From Pegea sp. RAD2-039 (lineage: Eukaryota; Chordata; Thaliacea; Salpida; Salpidae), in NCBI GenBank assembly GCA_034620365.1, contig JAQGEQ010000084.1, positions 682,001-746,000 on the forward strand: a stretch of DNA of 64,000 nt. The letters run 5' to 3'. A program made the translations under genes and the position numbers. Of this stretch, positions 51,907 to 63,477 are shown piece by piece. The number at the start of each line of letters is the position of its first letter. Position 1 is the stretch's first letter. The notes under the pieces were generated by a model, which saw only the letters and a program-made list of their open reading frames with translations, did no database searches and was not told the DNA's origin.

Positions 51907-54900
51907 ATGATGAGTAGTGCAAGATTTATTGAAACCAAGTATCTGAAAAAACATAAGTTTGGTCCTCCAGGGAACCATCCCCAGGTTTAATTCAGTTGAT
52001 GTTTCTCTGAATGAAGATATCTTTGAACTTGATGTTTATTTTAGGAACATAAGCAGAAAGAAGATGAATTAACTTCTGTAAATGTGAAGCAAGGTTTCAT
52101 CAATCCATTACCAGTACCCTATGAAAGTAAATCAGTAAAACATCACGCCAATTTAGATCGTTCCAAAGTAAGATTTCGTTGACCATCACCACATCAATTT
52201 ATTACAATTGCTAATTAGTTGCTGAAAAATATTCAAATATTAACTAACTTGAAGTTTGTAAGAAAGTTGTTTACTATTTTCAGCATCTCGCTGAGTGGGC
52301 AACTATAAAATGTCTTAAGATGAAGAAAGATACATTTGTCGATTCAGGTAAAAAGAGACCCCAAATATTCAGGGAACGTTTCCTACCGGTGAGTCTTGAT
52401 AAAAGTAGTAAAATATATTTGAATAGAATTAGATAACTAATTAAAAAGCTTCTTTGTATTCAGATCTCGATGAATAATCCAAAGTCTCGTTCTAAGCTTC
52501 ATGAATACTTCAAGCTCCTCGCTGGAAGCACTTTACTATCTACTTTAGCTGAAAAAGAGAGATTGCCGATTATACAAAAGAAAGAAGATATTTTATACGT
52601 GAGTTGATCACTTACACAGCTGTCATCTCTTCATCATAAGATTGCATTCAGGCTTTAGCTGAGTACCAAGTTCCTTGGATGAAAGCTACTTGGTTTATCA
52701 AGATGACTTCCGCTTATAACTTTGCTCCGGCAGAGACCAAGATGAAGAAGCGAGTGAACGGGGACCCTTTTATAGGTCTGCAATTACTTATCAATCTCTC
52801 ATTCAAATCAACAAACTTTAAATAAACAGAATGGACGCAAGCTTTTTGTAAATTCCTCGGCGAACTCATTGAAAGGATGTCAATATCAAATCATGCGGAT
52901 ATCAGATCACAGAAACCCTGGCAGCTATTAGCGTCTGGAGCTACTGTCGATTTTCAAATTGGAGATGATTTAGGAACGATTAGTAACGTCCTCCACACAT
53001 CAAAAGCAGTTGACCGCCCCTTCGTCGAGAAACTTTACTCTTACACCCGTTCACTTTGCAATCATATGTTGGCGGAGGTGATTTGCTCACTGCTCCCATC
53101 TCTACTTAATCTCATTCCCTTTTCAGTCTCTTCTAGATCGACAAGAGTTTTACTCGTGGGTAGTTGAGCAGTTTGAAGATCTGCACGAGAGCAACTTCCT
53201 AGGACTTGTCTACATGTTACCAATGATACAAATCTACACGAAGGTAAGTGAGATGAGTTGGGGCGCGATCTTCTATCTTCTTGCTTCTTTAGGACATGTG
53301 TAACAACCAACTACTTGCTCGCCGTTTCGCATTCTGTATTTGTAATCAAATTCTTCACAAGTTCAGCATCAAAACAACTTCCAAGTAAACTACTCCCTCC
53401 CTCAAGCTACATCCTAATATCAACTTCCCAGGAACTACTTCTTACAATCTTCCTACACCAACAAGCGCGAAATCACGAAAGAACTTCGACGACGCGTCAC
53501 CTTCGATCATCCTCTCGGCTTCTCTATCTGCTGGGAGTTGGTTTATTCACTTTTCACCATCATCATTGAATGTCCTGGTGCCCTTATTCATTATCCACTA
53601 CAAGAACCAACCGCTTCCCCGCTTGAATGGATCCCTTGTGATGCGTGGCTGCTTCCTACGCCGTTGATATCGCGCGAACATCCGGACCGAATAACAGCTG
53701 AGAAGGATCTGTAAGTGATTTGAAGATGAAACTTTGAATCTACTTTTCATTTCCATTCAAACCTTAGTCGAATGGTCAAGTCGAAATCGTTGGAGATTCG
53801 GAGCAGATCAGATGCAGCTGTCTCGCGATGGAATGAATACGAAGACTCCGACATCGGTTCGATCTCTCCAACGTCTTCTTCACTTCTTCATCTTGTCTCT
53901 TCCAGGAGTTGTGAGTAGTTGGACTTTAGAGACCCTGGAAGTTTTGGACAAACAGCATTACGATAAAGGGGAACCTCTTCAGCAACTTTACACTAAAATC
54001 TTTGCTTCACCACACAATAACTCTTCTCAAGTGTGTCTTTGATCAACATGTCCCTCTCTTCTCTTAATCAAGGCATCTTTCAGACTATTGGAGTTCGTGA
54101 GAAGGAACTGGTCCTCTTCTTATGTCAATGGGCAGTAACATCGGAACGAATGGGAGTGGTCCGGACTTATGTGATTGTAAAACTGCTGCAACTACGACAG
54201 GTAAGTGTCCACCATTTCATGACCAGTTGAAGGTTAAAATGGTCCTTTTTTGCAGCAACATTTTGACAAATTGCAACCGGTCAAGGATCGAGCTGTTTCA
54301 GTCCCATTTTTTCAGCTTCTTCTTCATCATTATCTCGATTTAAAAGCTCCATCATTAAGTCGTTCTCACCACATCTATTTGATCTTTCGAAACTAACTGA
54401 ATGTCTTTTAGGTGATCCCAAGAACGATTATGAGTTGGAATCCTTCGAGAACCTCATCTTCTTCTTCTCAGAGTTGATCAGTCATGAAGTCTTCTCTTAC
54501 TCTTCCTACCTCAACACTCTCATCACCAGAGCGGATTTTTCACCAGGTTTCAACTCCCATCTTGCTTCTCGATTTGATGACGTCATCATCACATCAACAG
54601 ATGACATCGTTCTTCCATTCACACTACAATCTGACCATTCATCCAATATTGTGACCGGTTTGACCAATCCGGGCAGCAACTTCATGGACCTGTCGACCAC
54701 CCCAACTGCTTCTCAGAACCCCTTCTCTAAACTGGTCAGTGTTCCATCATCCACCCAATTATGACGTCATCATCGACTTTCGTGAAGGACAACAAAGAGC
54801 TGGATTCTTCAAGAGTGGACCTGGCCGCCCAGTTAGGTCTGGACCCGTCAGCTATGGAAAGTGCCCCTTTAGACCTCGACCCTTTTTCCATCGACTCCAG

Positions 54901-57900
54901 CGGTGACAGGTCTGTGATGACGTTTAAAGTGGCTACGTCACGTGACGCGGTTGTTAATGTTACCCAGACATTTTACGGATGCGGTCCGAACCGTGGGTGA
55001 GTCTACGGGCCGCAACAAGCGTAAGTTGGTCACCAACCCTTCACTGGACACAGATGGGCAGCAATTGTGGGGCTATGGACAACCCAAACATGCTCAATAC
55101 GTCATGCACTTTCCTATTTGCTTTGACGTTAGTTGATGTGATGATTGGTTGTCATGGCAACCGATGAGTTTGTTGCTAGGATGTGGAAGGAAACCCGTCC
55201 GGGTGGAACGAGCGATTGATGATGTTGTATGGACCGGTCCGTCATCGGAATGTAGTTAAGAAGTCGGTGAAGAAGTTGATCAAGCATTTGAGTCGGCTGA
55301 TAAAAGGCAAAAGTGAATTCAGCCGCAGTTGAGTTATTCGTCACCAGTAGCAACCAGTTTTGATTAGTTACTGGTTTAGATGATCGTATAAACTCATGGT
55401 CACAGCCACCTGCGCGTAAAAGACGTCGCGACGCATCGAAGTTCATTTGTTCACAAGCTGAACTGATCAACAAATTCCGTACGATGCCCTACTTCGATCG
55501 ACAAGCTGTCATCTCACATGGTTTGAAGACTCTTACTGCTGTCTTCAATCGCTACATCACTCGGTTAGTGGTCACGTGATTAGTTCTGTTTTCTGATTGG
55601 TTGTTCATAGCCAGGGTTATCTACCAACTCACAAAATCGTCACCTTGTTGTTTGATTTGGTTGAAGAGACTCTCAATATTTCCGCTATTATGGAAACTTG
55701 CGTTGAAATTTTAGGGCTGATGCCGAAGCTAATAGCAGCATCCGAAAAGGAAGATCAATTGGCGACCTCTGGTGGTGACCGAGCTGTTTCTAGAGATCAT
55801 TTGAATAAAGCTTCTGACCGTCAGTGGTATTTTAGTGAATTAACTCGAGATTCAATCGCTTTACTCAGTCTCTATCGACAGTGAGTCTTTAATATCTTCT
55901 CATCTTCATCAATTATTGAGTCTTTATCTTTTTTTTTAGATCTTTGATTCTTGATAGTGATCTGACAATTCTCGCTTTTAAGCATTGTTGGAAATTGTTA
56001 CAAATGAATCCTCATTTCACAGTTCATTCTCAAACTAATTCGACAGAAAAGTAAGTGATCATGTCTACTAACCACTTACCGACCAACCACCTGTCCACTA
56101 ACTACCTGTCCACTAATCACCTGTCCACCAACCACCTGTCCACCAACCACCTGTCCACCAACCACCTGTCCACCAACCACCTGTCCACCAATCACCTGTC
56201 CACCAACCACCTGTCCACCAACCACTTGTCCAGCAACCACCTGTCCAGCAACCACCTGTCCAGCAACCACCTGTCCACCAATCACTTGTCCAGCAACCAC
56301 TTGTCCACCAATTACTTGTCCACCAACCACCTGTCCACCAACCACTTGTCCACCAACCACATGTCCACCAATCACTTGTCCACCAATCACCTGTCCACCA
56401 ACCATCTGTCCACCAATCACTTGTCCAGCAACCACTTGTTCACCAATTACTTGTCCACCAACCACCTGTCCACTAACCACCTGTCCACTAACCACCTGTC
56501 CACTAACCACCTGTCCACTAACTACCTGTCCTCTGCAGACGAATGATGTCCCTTTTATGTGATCTTTATCCCTTCACATTTGTCAAGAAGGAATTCTCGG
56601 AATCTTTTCAACCCTCTTACTCAATCATCAAACAAATCCAGAACGGTTACACCGACGCATCACCGGAATGTTCCAACACTAGGTCAGCTCATCACGTGAT
56701 CATCTTCAACTTCCTCATCATCTCACTTCTTCAGATATGATCCTGACTTCTTGAGCCGCTTTATTGATGATCCGAAAAGCGAATCACCGCTAGTGGTTGC
56801 CCAGCAACACAGCGACAGTTTGCGTGATGATACAAACCGCTACAGCTTCGTGTGTTCCGTCATCACCGCTGTTTGCTCGATGGATGAACAGCTCGACAAG
56901 TAACCACTTTGCGCTGTCAAATAGCGATCACGTGATTGCCTTACAGAGTAATCGCGCTTTCGACGCTTTGTTCTGAGATCAACTCAAGATGTCCAAAACT
57001 GATTTCTGATTGGTTGGGAGTCCTTCAAGCTCTCTGTTACTCCAACTCAGCCTACTATAGTGATGTGCAGATGCGAGTCGAAGCCGGAAACTCGAAGATT
57101 CGCGATCCGCTCGCCTTATTTCTAGCTGTTCTCATCTCACGCAACTGTATCTCATTGGGTGGATTCATCGCACATGTTGCTATGCGCTCGTTGCTAGGCT
57201 GTAGTAACCGCAACTCGGCAACTAGCTTCGAAACAGGTGCGCAACAAGCTCCCTACTTCTCGTTTCAGTGACGTCATCGCTTGTTTTAGGTGCAAGACTC
57301 ACTTGTCACCTTCTACTTCGACTTTTTAAGGCCCCACATTTTGGGGCTTGGACCCCGAAATCAAATGAACCAATCCAAGCGCTTCAGATGCTCTCGTTTG
57401 CTGATCGCCACCTGATGGCGGTAGAACACGAGAAGATACAAATCGGCGCGATTCTCGCGGTGTTGAAGGGCATGTTGAAACTGAGTAAGTGCCCCAAACG
57501 CCCCTTTTATCAATCCCTTTCAATCCCATTTCCACAGGTAGCGGTGAAAACAAACGCGCGCGTAATCGTTGGCCATTTAATCCGGCGGAAGTGAATCGAT
57601 CCGCGATCGCTGATGACGTAGATGACCTCTTCCCTGCCATCGACACTTTAGACAGCTTCGATGAGCTGGTCTCCCCTTCCTCATCAATTTCAGCTCCCAA
57701 CAGCCAAGGAACAAACCGAAGAGTGAGTTAAAGATTGAAAATAGTTCGGAAGATTTTGAAAGATGATTTTCAGATGAATCGAAATCTTGATCTGACTTGC
57801 GATTCGACAAAAGTTAGTGAGTTTGCCAAGAAGTGTGTCCGCGAGCTTTGCTGTCAACGTTGGGTCTGTGAAAGGTGTCCCTGTCCCAGCTCCCGCCCTT

Positions 57901-60900
57901 TTTGATTCTAATCTTCATCTACAGAAGTATCAAGCAACCTGAGATGGACTTGTTGATGGACAACGTGCTGACGAGGAGTCAACGTCGGAACCTCATCCAG
58001 TTGTTGTGTTATCCTGAAGATCAGTTGGAGGTTGATCTCTAATTCAGCTCTTTCAAATCTTCATTTCTTTTTGGATGTCTTTTACAGCGTTTAAAAGAGT
58101 TTGAAGCAAATCCGAAGGAATCTTGGGATACGAAGGATTATGTAGCAAGTATCATCAGTGATATGAATGTCTGGAGCTTACGGAAGCGAGTCCTGGAGTT
58201 AGAAGTGATGATGAGGCAAGATGAAGTTGAGAAGATTGCAGCTGAACAGATCGCTAGGTTTAATCTGATCTTCATCTTCTTCTATTTGCATCCAATCGTT
58301 TGTAGAGCGACTATCGAAGTCTTTCAGCGCCGCCAGTTGCAATCGACAAGCTCTGACGTCATCAACACGAATCGACAACGAAAGCAGATAGTTGCTGGCA
58401 AACTACTAGATGGTTGTAATGAATGGTTGATACCACCATTGATCAGCGAATTGTCCTCATTTGTAAATGGTCACTAATTGCTGACCAGCCCACTCAACCA
58501 CCTGTTTGTCCACAGGTTTTAGCTTCAGTGCTACAAGAAGCAAGTGCAATTTTAGAAGCACCACACAATTGGACACACAACAATCTGTCACCTTCCACAT
58601 CATCTCAAACACGGAGTGGATCTCGTGCCAGTGGGACTCCTTCATCGGATCACTGCATCCGTAACCAGATTCCAACGGACTTTACATCAGGAGCTGCAGA
58701 TGGCTCTTCACTTCTCAACAACCAATCCTTTTTAGTCCTTATTCTTACCTGTCTCAAGGTTCTACATTTAACCACATCACGACCAACTAACTGACCACCT
58801 GTCCCACAGGGCCAGGACGAACAACGCGAGACTCTACTCGATTCACTAAAGTCTCAGCTGACGATGTTGTTATCAGAATGGCAAACCTCATCACAAAATA
58901 AACAAGAACTCACTCCACCTTCGAGAAATTCTGCACTACACAAGGGCCTCAAACTCCGTCTGACCCTGGTAAGTGTCCACTAACTGTCCCTTGTCCACTG
59001 ACTGTCCCTCCACTGACTGTCCCTCGTCCACTAACTGTCCCTTGTCCACTGACTGTCCCTCGTCCACTACTGTCCCTCGTCCACTAACTGTCCCTTGTCC
59101 ACTGACTGTCCCTCGTCCACTAACTGTCAACTATTAACAGTTCGGTGGAATGTTTGATACAATTGAGAACAACAACACCCTGGCTAGTGAAGTTGTTGTC
59201 CTACTAACCCGCCTCATCGCTTATGGAATCGTGGATATCATAGTGAGTGACGTCATCTATTTGTTGCGCTGATGACGTCATTAATGACGTTGCAGGTGAA
59301 TCCGGATCTTTTCTACACTGTATATGATATGATTGGAATGTTGCTACACAACACGGCTTCAGGTGGGGCGGTATCGAAACGAACTGATGGAAACAAACGC
59401 GACTACACCAACATGGTCAAGCGTATGAAGGTGAGATGAGGTGATGACGTCATCAGTGGTGACGTGTACACTGTAGAAGGAACTGACCGACCGGCAGACT
59501 ATGAGTGTGCATCGTTTACAACAATTGTTACCGATTCCACGACGCGAGAACTGGGTGATTTGTTTCGAGCACGTCGGTGGTAGTGGAGGTTCTGACTCCT
59601 CCAAAAGTCTCAATTCGATTGCGTCTGAAAATAAGCAAGGATTGACGGTGAGTGTGTCTTTGTGCGTACTCCCCGTCCACTGATCTTCTTCTTTCAGCCT
59701 CTTACGAAAGTCAAAGTGAATCCTTGGGAGATTATTGAAGGTCTACCATCGATGGCGCCACTTTGTATAAGTTGGTTTGGAGCTAGTACTGAACCCAAGA
59801 AGGTTCCATATTACGAAACTCAACATATCAAGTTAAGAAATCACAATCACGTGGTTAAGAAGTTCGTCTCCTCGTCGTCTTCCATCAATAGATCTTCATC
59901 TGATCTTTGTAGGAATCTGTGGAAGGAGTTTCTCAAACCTCCTCTTCTTCCACCGGAAGAAGAAGTTTCTGATTCTCCGAATCAACTTCCGGCTTTGAAT
60001 CAAATCAAAAATATTTTTGTGAATGACGCAGAAGCGATCTCGAAGAACGCCGTCATCAAGGCGACGGTTGCATCTAGCAACAAACCATCTTCAGTGATAC
60101 CAATAAACATCCGGGAACCTATTTCAACATCAACCAGTACAATGGTTCGTCCTAAACCACCAACACGACCAAAAAAGAACAAAAAACCTCGACTACCAGC
60201 TGTAAGTTGGTAACTATAGCAACGTCGATAATCCGCTCATATTCATATCATCACTAGGAGTCGAAGATCACGCGAAACTTACGTCATGGAGTTCTTCAAC
60301 CAACAGGAATTGGAAGCATGCCATCAGCAGCGTTTCCTAACACCCAACCGCCACAAAGTATCAAAAATTATCGACCAAAACCTCCAAAGATGAATTTAAA
60401 TCAAGAAAGTAGCAACTACACAAGTTACCAACCTAACAGCAAAGGTAGTCTTCAACTAACCAATCAGCAACTTGATTCTTTCAACTAACCAATCATCAAC
60501 TTGATTCTTTCAACTAACCAATCATCAACTTGATTCTTTCAACTAACCAATCATCAACTTGATTCTTTCAACTAACCAATCAGCAACTTGATTCTTTCAA
60601 CTAACCAATCAGCAACTTGATTCTTTCAACTAACCAATCATCAACTTGATTCTTTCAACTAACCAATCAGTTCTTTCAACTAACCAATCAGTGAATGTTT
60701 GGAAACGTATCTATTTCAACGACAAAAGAATCAAATTCAAAGGAAGCAACAGACTCCTCCTTCACAAGCTTACCGGACAGTGATTCCAACTCATAACCAG
60801 CAACAAGCCAGCTACTTTCAACAAACACCCCACGTCTCTCCTCACCAGCGTACTCACCCCGGTTACTCTTCAAATTTAACGTCTCTTTAAGACATCATCA

Positions 60901-61503
60901 CTTCTTAATTTCAGGCTTTGCTCCACAAGCCAGCCTACATCGCTATGGAAACCCACAACAACAAGGAATCAGTTATACAAACACAGCAGCACCTGCTTCG
61001 ATGATATCTCAACCACAACAACCATATATAGATCAACAACCTCAGCATTCATATAGAGTAATTGACAGATATCCACAACAACAGCAACAGCAGCAGTCAT
61101 CAGCAGCTAATATTCCTGTACTAACTTTACATCAAACACAAAACAACAATCAAGCCTACAACCTCAACCGACAGCCTCAACAACAACCACAATACACCAG
61201 GCTAGTTCCTGTCAGCCGTTGATGACATCTTGACCAAAATGGCTTTTTTACAGAATGCCGCAGCCGCAACAACAAATGATCAATTCATCTACTCCTTATC
61301 AAATACTAAATAACAGTGGCCAGGCAAGAATAAATCAGTCCCAACCAAATCTGCAACGAATGGTCAGTGGTCGTGGTACAAGATTAGTCAATCAAGTCAC
61401 TCAGTACAACCAACATATTGGAAGTGTTCAACAAGCACAGACAAACGTACAGCAAGCAAATATGCTCAATATGCGACCGACTAATGCACCGCCTCCTTAT
61501 TAA
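51907..61503 (+). CDS. MED12: Mediator complex subunit 12, about 39 exons
   Basis: Exons 1-18: 51907-51984, 52045-52167, 52284-52388, 52464-52598, 52652-52775, 52830-53077, 53127-53243, 53293-53384, 53432-53710, 53768-53856, 53906-54030, 54084-54200, 54256-54358, 54412-54734, 54788-54909, 54968-55127, 55180-55312, 55368-55563. Exons 19-36: 55611-55880, 55940-56050, 56539-56682, 56735-56899, 56947-57236, 57290-57484, 57538-57722, 57774-57874, 57925-58030, 58088-58257, 58306-58462, 58516-58758, 58810-58968, 59141-59242, 59296-59430, 59477-59647, 59698-60201, 60258-60444. Last exons: about 60769-60861, 60915-61200, 61254-61503. Roughly 2,230 residues (human 2,177). MED12 is the kinase-module subunit that activates CDK8 with cyclin C. 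Seen: [16 protein letters not shown] and GPP near the N-terminus, [88 protein letters not shown] and a glutamine/proline-rich C-terminus. The 5' edge of the exon near 60769 and the last intron (GC-AG or shifted) are uncertain. Confidence 0.93.
56051..56538. repeat. 15-bp minisatellite filling a MED12 intron
   Basis: About 30 tandem copies of a 15-base unit (ACCACCTGTCCACCA with variants at single positions) occupy 56070-56530. Because 15 is divisible by three and the unit lacks stops, both strands appear open here (56055-56546 plus, 56076-56510 minus). The preceding exon would hit a TAA immediately if read through, and the flanking exons (ending 56050, starting 56539) join in phase, so the array is intronic. 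At 488 bases this is the longest MED12 intron. Confidence 0.93.
58969..59140. repeat. Second MED12 intronic minisatellite (18-bp type)
   Basis: From just after the splice donor to 59128, units of the form TGTCCCTCGTCCACTAAC alternate with TGTCCCTTGTCCACTGAC, about nine imperfect copies. The repeat starts within the donor-proximal AAGTGTCCACTAACTG. It shares the GTCCACTAAC core with the 15-bp array. Confidence 0.85.
60452..60692. repeat. Third MED12 minisatellite (29-bp type)
   Basis: About eight tandem copies of a 29-base unit (core CAACTAACCAATCA then TCAACTTGATTCTTT). The last unit is shortened to TTCTTTCAACTAACCAATCAG. A TAA appears in-frame within the unit if the preceding exon is read through, so it is most likely intronic. 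The next exon boundary is hard to place because every unit contains CAATCAG acceptor-like ends in some copies. Confidence 0.88.
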
Positions 61504-61549
61504 CTTTGTATCTTTGCTCAATTTTTATCATGTCTTCTAATTTTTTTAC

Positions 61550-61555
61550 AATAAA
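61550..61555 (+). terminator. Candidate MED12 polyadenylation signal
   Basis: AATAAA 47 bases after the stop codon, in a T-rich context. Confidence 0.6.
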
Positions 61556-62880
61556 GTTTCATCGATTGTATTTTTCTTTTATATTGTATTGTGCTTCCTG
61601 TAAATATCATTTTTTTAAAACTTTATATTGACTGCGAAAGTACAGAACAGTGCTTGACGGTGCTAATAAGCTTCTTAGACACTAAATGCTGTTGTCAAAG
61701 AGCTTGAACATTTCCTTTTTATTTATTTACTTCTGATCTTTTTTGTATAAATTAATGGATAAATTGATATCTTACAAGTTTGTTTTATTTGCACTTCCAA
61801 CTAAAGATACTGGAAAGTTTGAAGTCCTTGAAAATTATCAAAAACTTTACACTTCAATTTCTTTTATACAATACCTAATCTAGATGAGTGATCAAGTTTC
61901 TTCTACTTCTAGTTTACATTTAGAAGTTATTTCAGTTTTTTAGATTTAATGAGTTTTGAAAAACTCGCAAAATATTTTTTTAGATTTTATTTAAAGTTTT
62001 CCCTAAAAAAAACTTGCAAAATTTATAATATTATTAAACAAGCAAATGTATGAAAAGCTTTCCCATTTAAGTAATCTTAAAGTAAGATCTTAGGTAAGAT
62101 TATTTCGAAATATTTTATAACTTTTTTTGAGATGTTAATGAGAAGATTGTCTTACTTGAAACGGTTGAATGTCTTCTACGACCACCTATAAAGTGTTCAA
62201 ATACTTCAGTTAGTTAGTTCGCATCTTTATTGGTAGGATTTTGTATTATAAAGAACAATTATGAACTTAGGCTAAAGACAATGAAAGTTATTTATTTAGA
62301 TCTACAATGGTAACTAAATATACAATTGCATCTATAAATAAAACTAAATTTGTGATTTGATCACGAAACCATCTACTAAGTATATAGTAGGCTCTAAAAA
62401 ACAAAATGATTAAACCGATGCTCCTTTTTTAAGTTTTTATAAATATAATTTTTATCTTACTTTTATTTTTCTCTATTCTCTTCAATGATTGTAAATAAAT
62501 ATATTTATTCATACTACGATTTTAATCACTAAAAACTGAGTTCTATTTTTCGTAAATTTCTATTTTAAATTGATGACTTTTTCCTAAATTATTATTAAAT
62601 TGAAACAAAACATTATACTGAAATATTTTCATTAAGCTAAAAGTATAAAAAAACAAAAGTCAAAAAAGTACAAAAATGTTATTCTTGTTGCAAATGATAA
62701 AAATAGTTCAGCGAAAAGAGAAAAAATGAGAAAAATGTTTTATATAATTAACTGTAGTAAAACTGGAGAGTTGTTTATTTGAAAATACATTTGAAATAGG
62801 ATAACAAACTGATTTCAGTGAAATTGAAAGATAATCGGATGAAACTTTATATGTAGTTAGAATTATAGAATTAAAAAAAA
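61556..62880. other. Intergenic region after MED12
   Basis: AT-rich, with no supported gene. A GATTTCAG acceptor-like end at about 62817 may belong to the 5' UTR of the next gene. Confidence 0.45.
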
Positions 62881-63477
62881 ATGAACAAAACAACCAATAA
62901 AAAAAGAAAGAGAAAACTTTTACCATTTTTGACAGGTTTAATTTTTGGAATAACATCTTCTATTTTATTTTGTATAGCTACTTCTGTTTTTAGTAGTGAA
63001 GGTTGGTTGAAAGTTTTAATTTCATAATTGATTAAATTTATTGGGAAATTTTATGATTTGATTTTCAGGAGCAATATCAGAAAAATCTTTAGAAAACCAT
63101 GAAAGGCTGATGAATCTACCTAATGATGTAATTCCTGAAAAACCTAAATTACCTGTGAGTATAAAACATATTATCATTTTTCTTCATTTCTGATGAGTTA
63201 ATATTTAATTAAAATTACCTGGAAATATTGATGACTATTGAGTTTAAACAGTTTGAGAAAAGTATCTAATTACAAACTAAAATATATTTTTAGATTTATT
63301 TACAATATTACTTTAACTAATAGGATCCTGATTGGAGGTCAAAGTTGTCACCTGAGCATATACCAACCACATTGCAGCAAGAAATTAATTTAAAACGAGA
63401 AGTTTTTGTTGCTTTGTTAGCAGCTAATGAAGATGAACTTGATTCAGTTTTATATAATCACAAAATCTGGATTAAAG
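62881..63477 (+). CDS. Type II membrane protein, chondroitin polymerizing factor-like, N-terminal exons only
   Basis: Exons 62881-63001, 63069-63154 and 63324-63477 join in phase. The last ends in phase 1 at a GT donor and the gene leaves the window. The first ~120 residues show a short basic N-terminus (KKRKRK), one signal-anchor helix (LLPFLTGLIFGITSSILFC), a stem region and a segment (TLQQEINLKREVFVALLAA). That segment resembles the start of the luminal domain in CHPF/CHPF2 (a chondroitin chain-polymerising partner of CHSY1 in the Golgi). No DxD motif is in the visible part. The topology is clear; the family call is tentative and other Golgi glycosyltransferases remain possible. Confidence 0.5.

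Noticed and set aside
53734..53905. Continuous frame across 53734-54042 as one MED12 exon
   Set aside because: The first part matches MED12 only in another frame. A 49-base intron from 53857 to 53905 restores the family sequence on both sides.
56070..56530. CRISPR-like array
   Set aside because: Units are directly adjacent 15-mers with no unique spacers, in an animal gene intron.
56055..56546. A 163-codon frame of repeating five-residue units (NHLST type) and a 144-codon frame on the opposite strand
   Set aside because: Both come from a stop-free 15-bp minisatellite inside a MED12 intron. The upstream exon reads into a stop at once, and the flanking exons join in phase without it.
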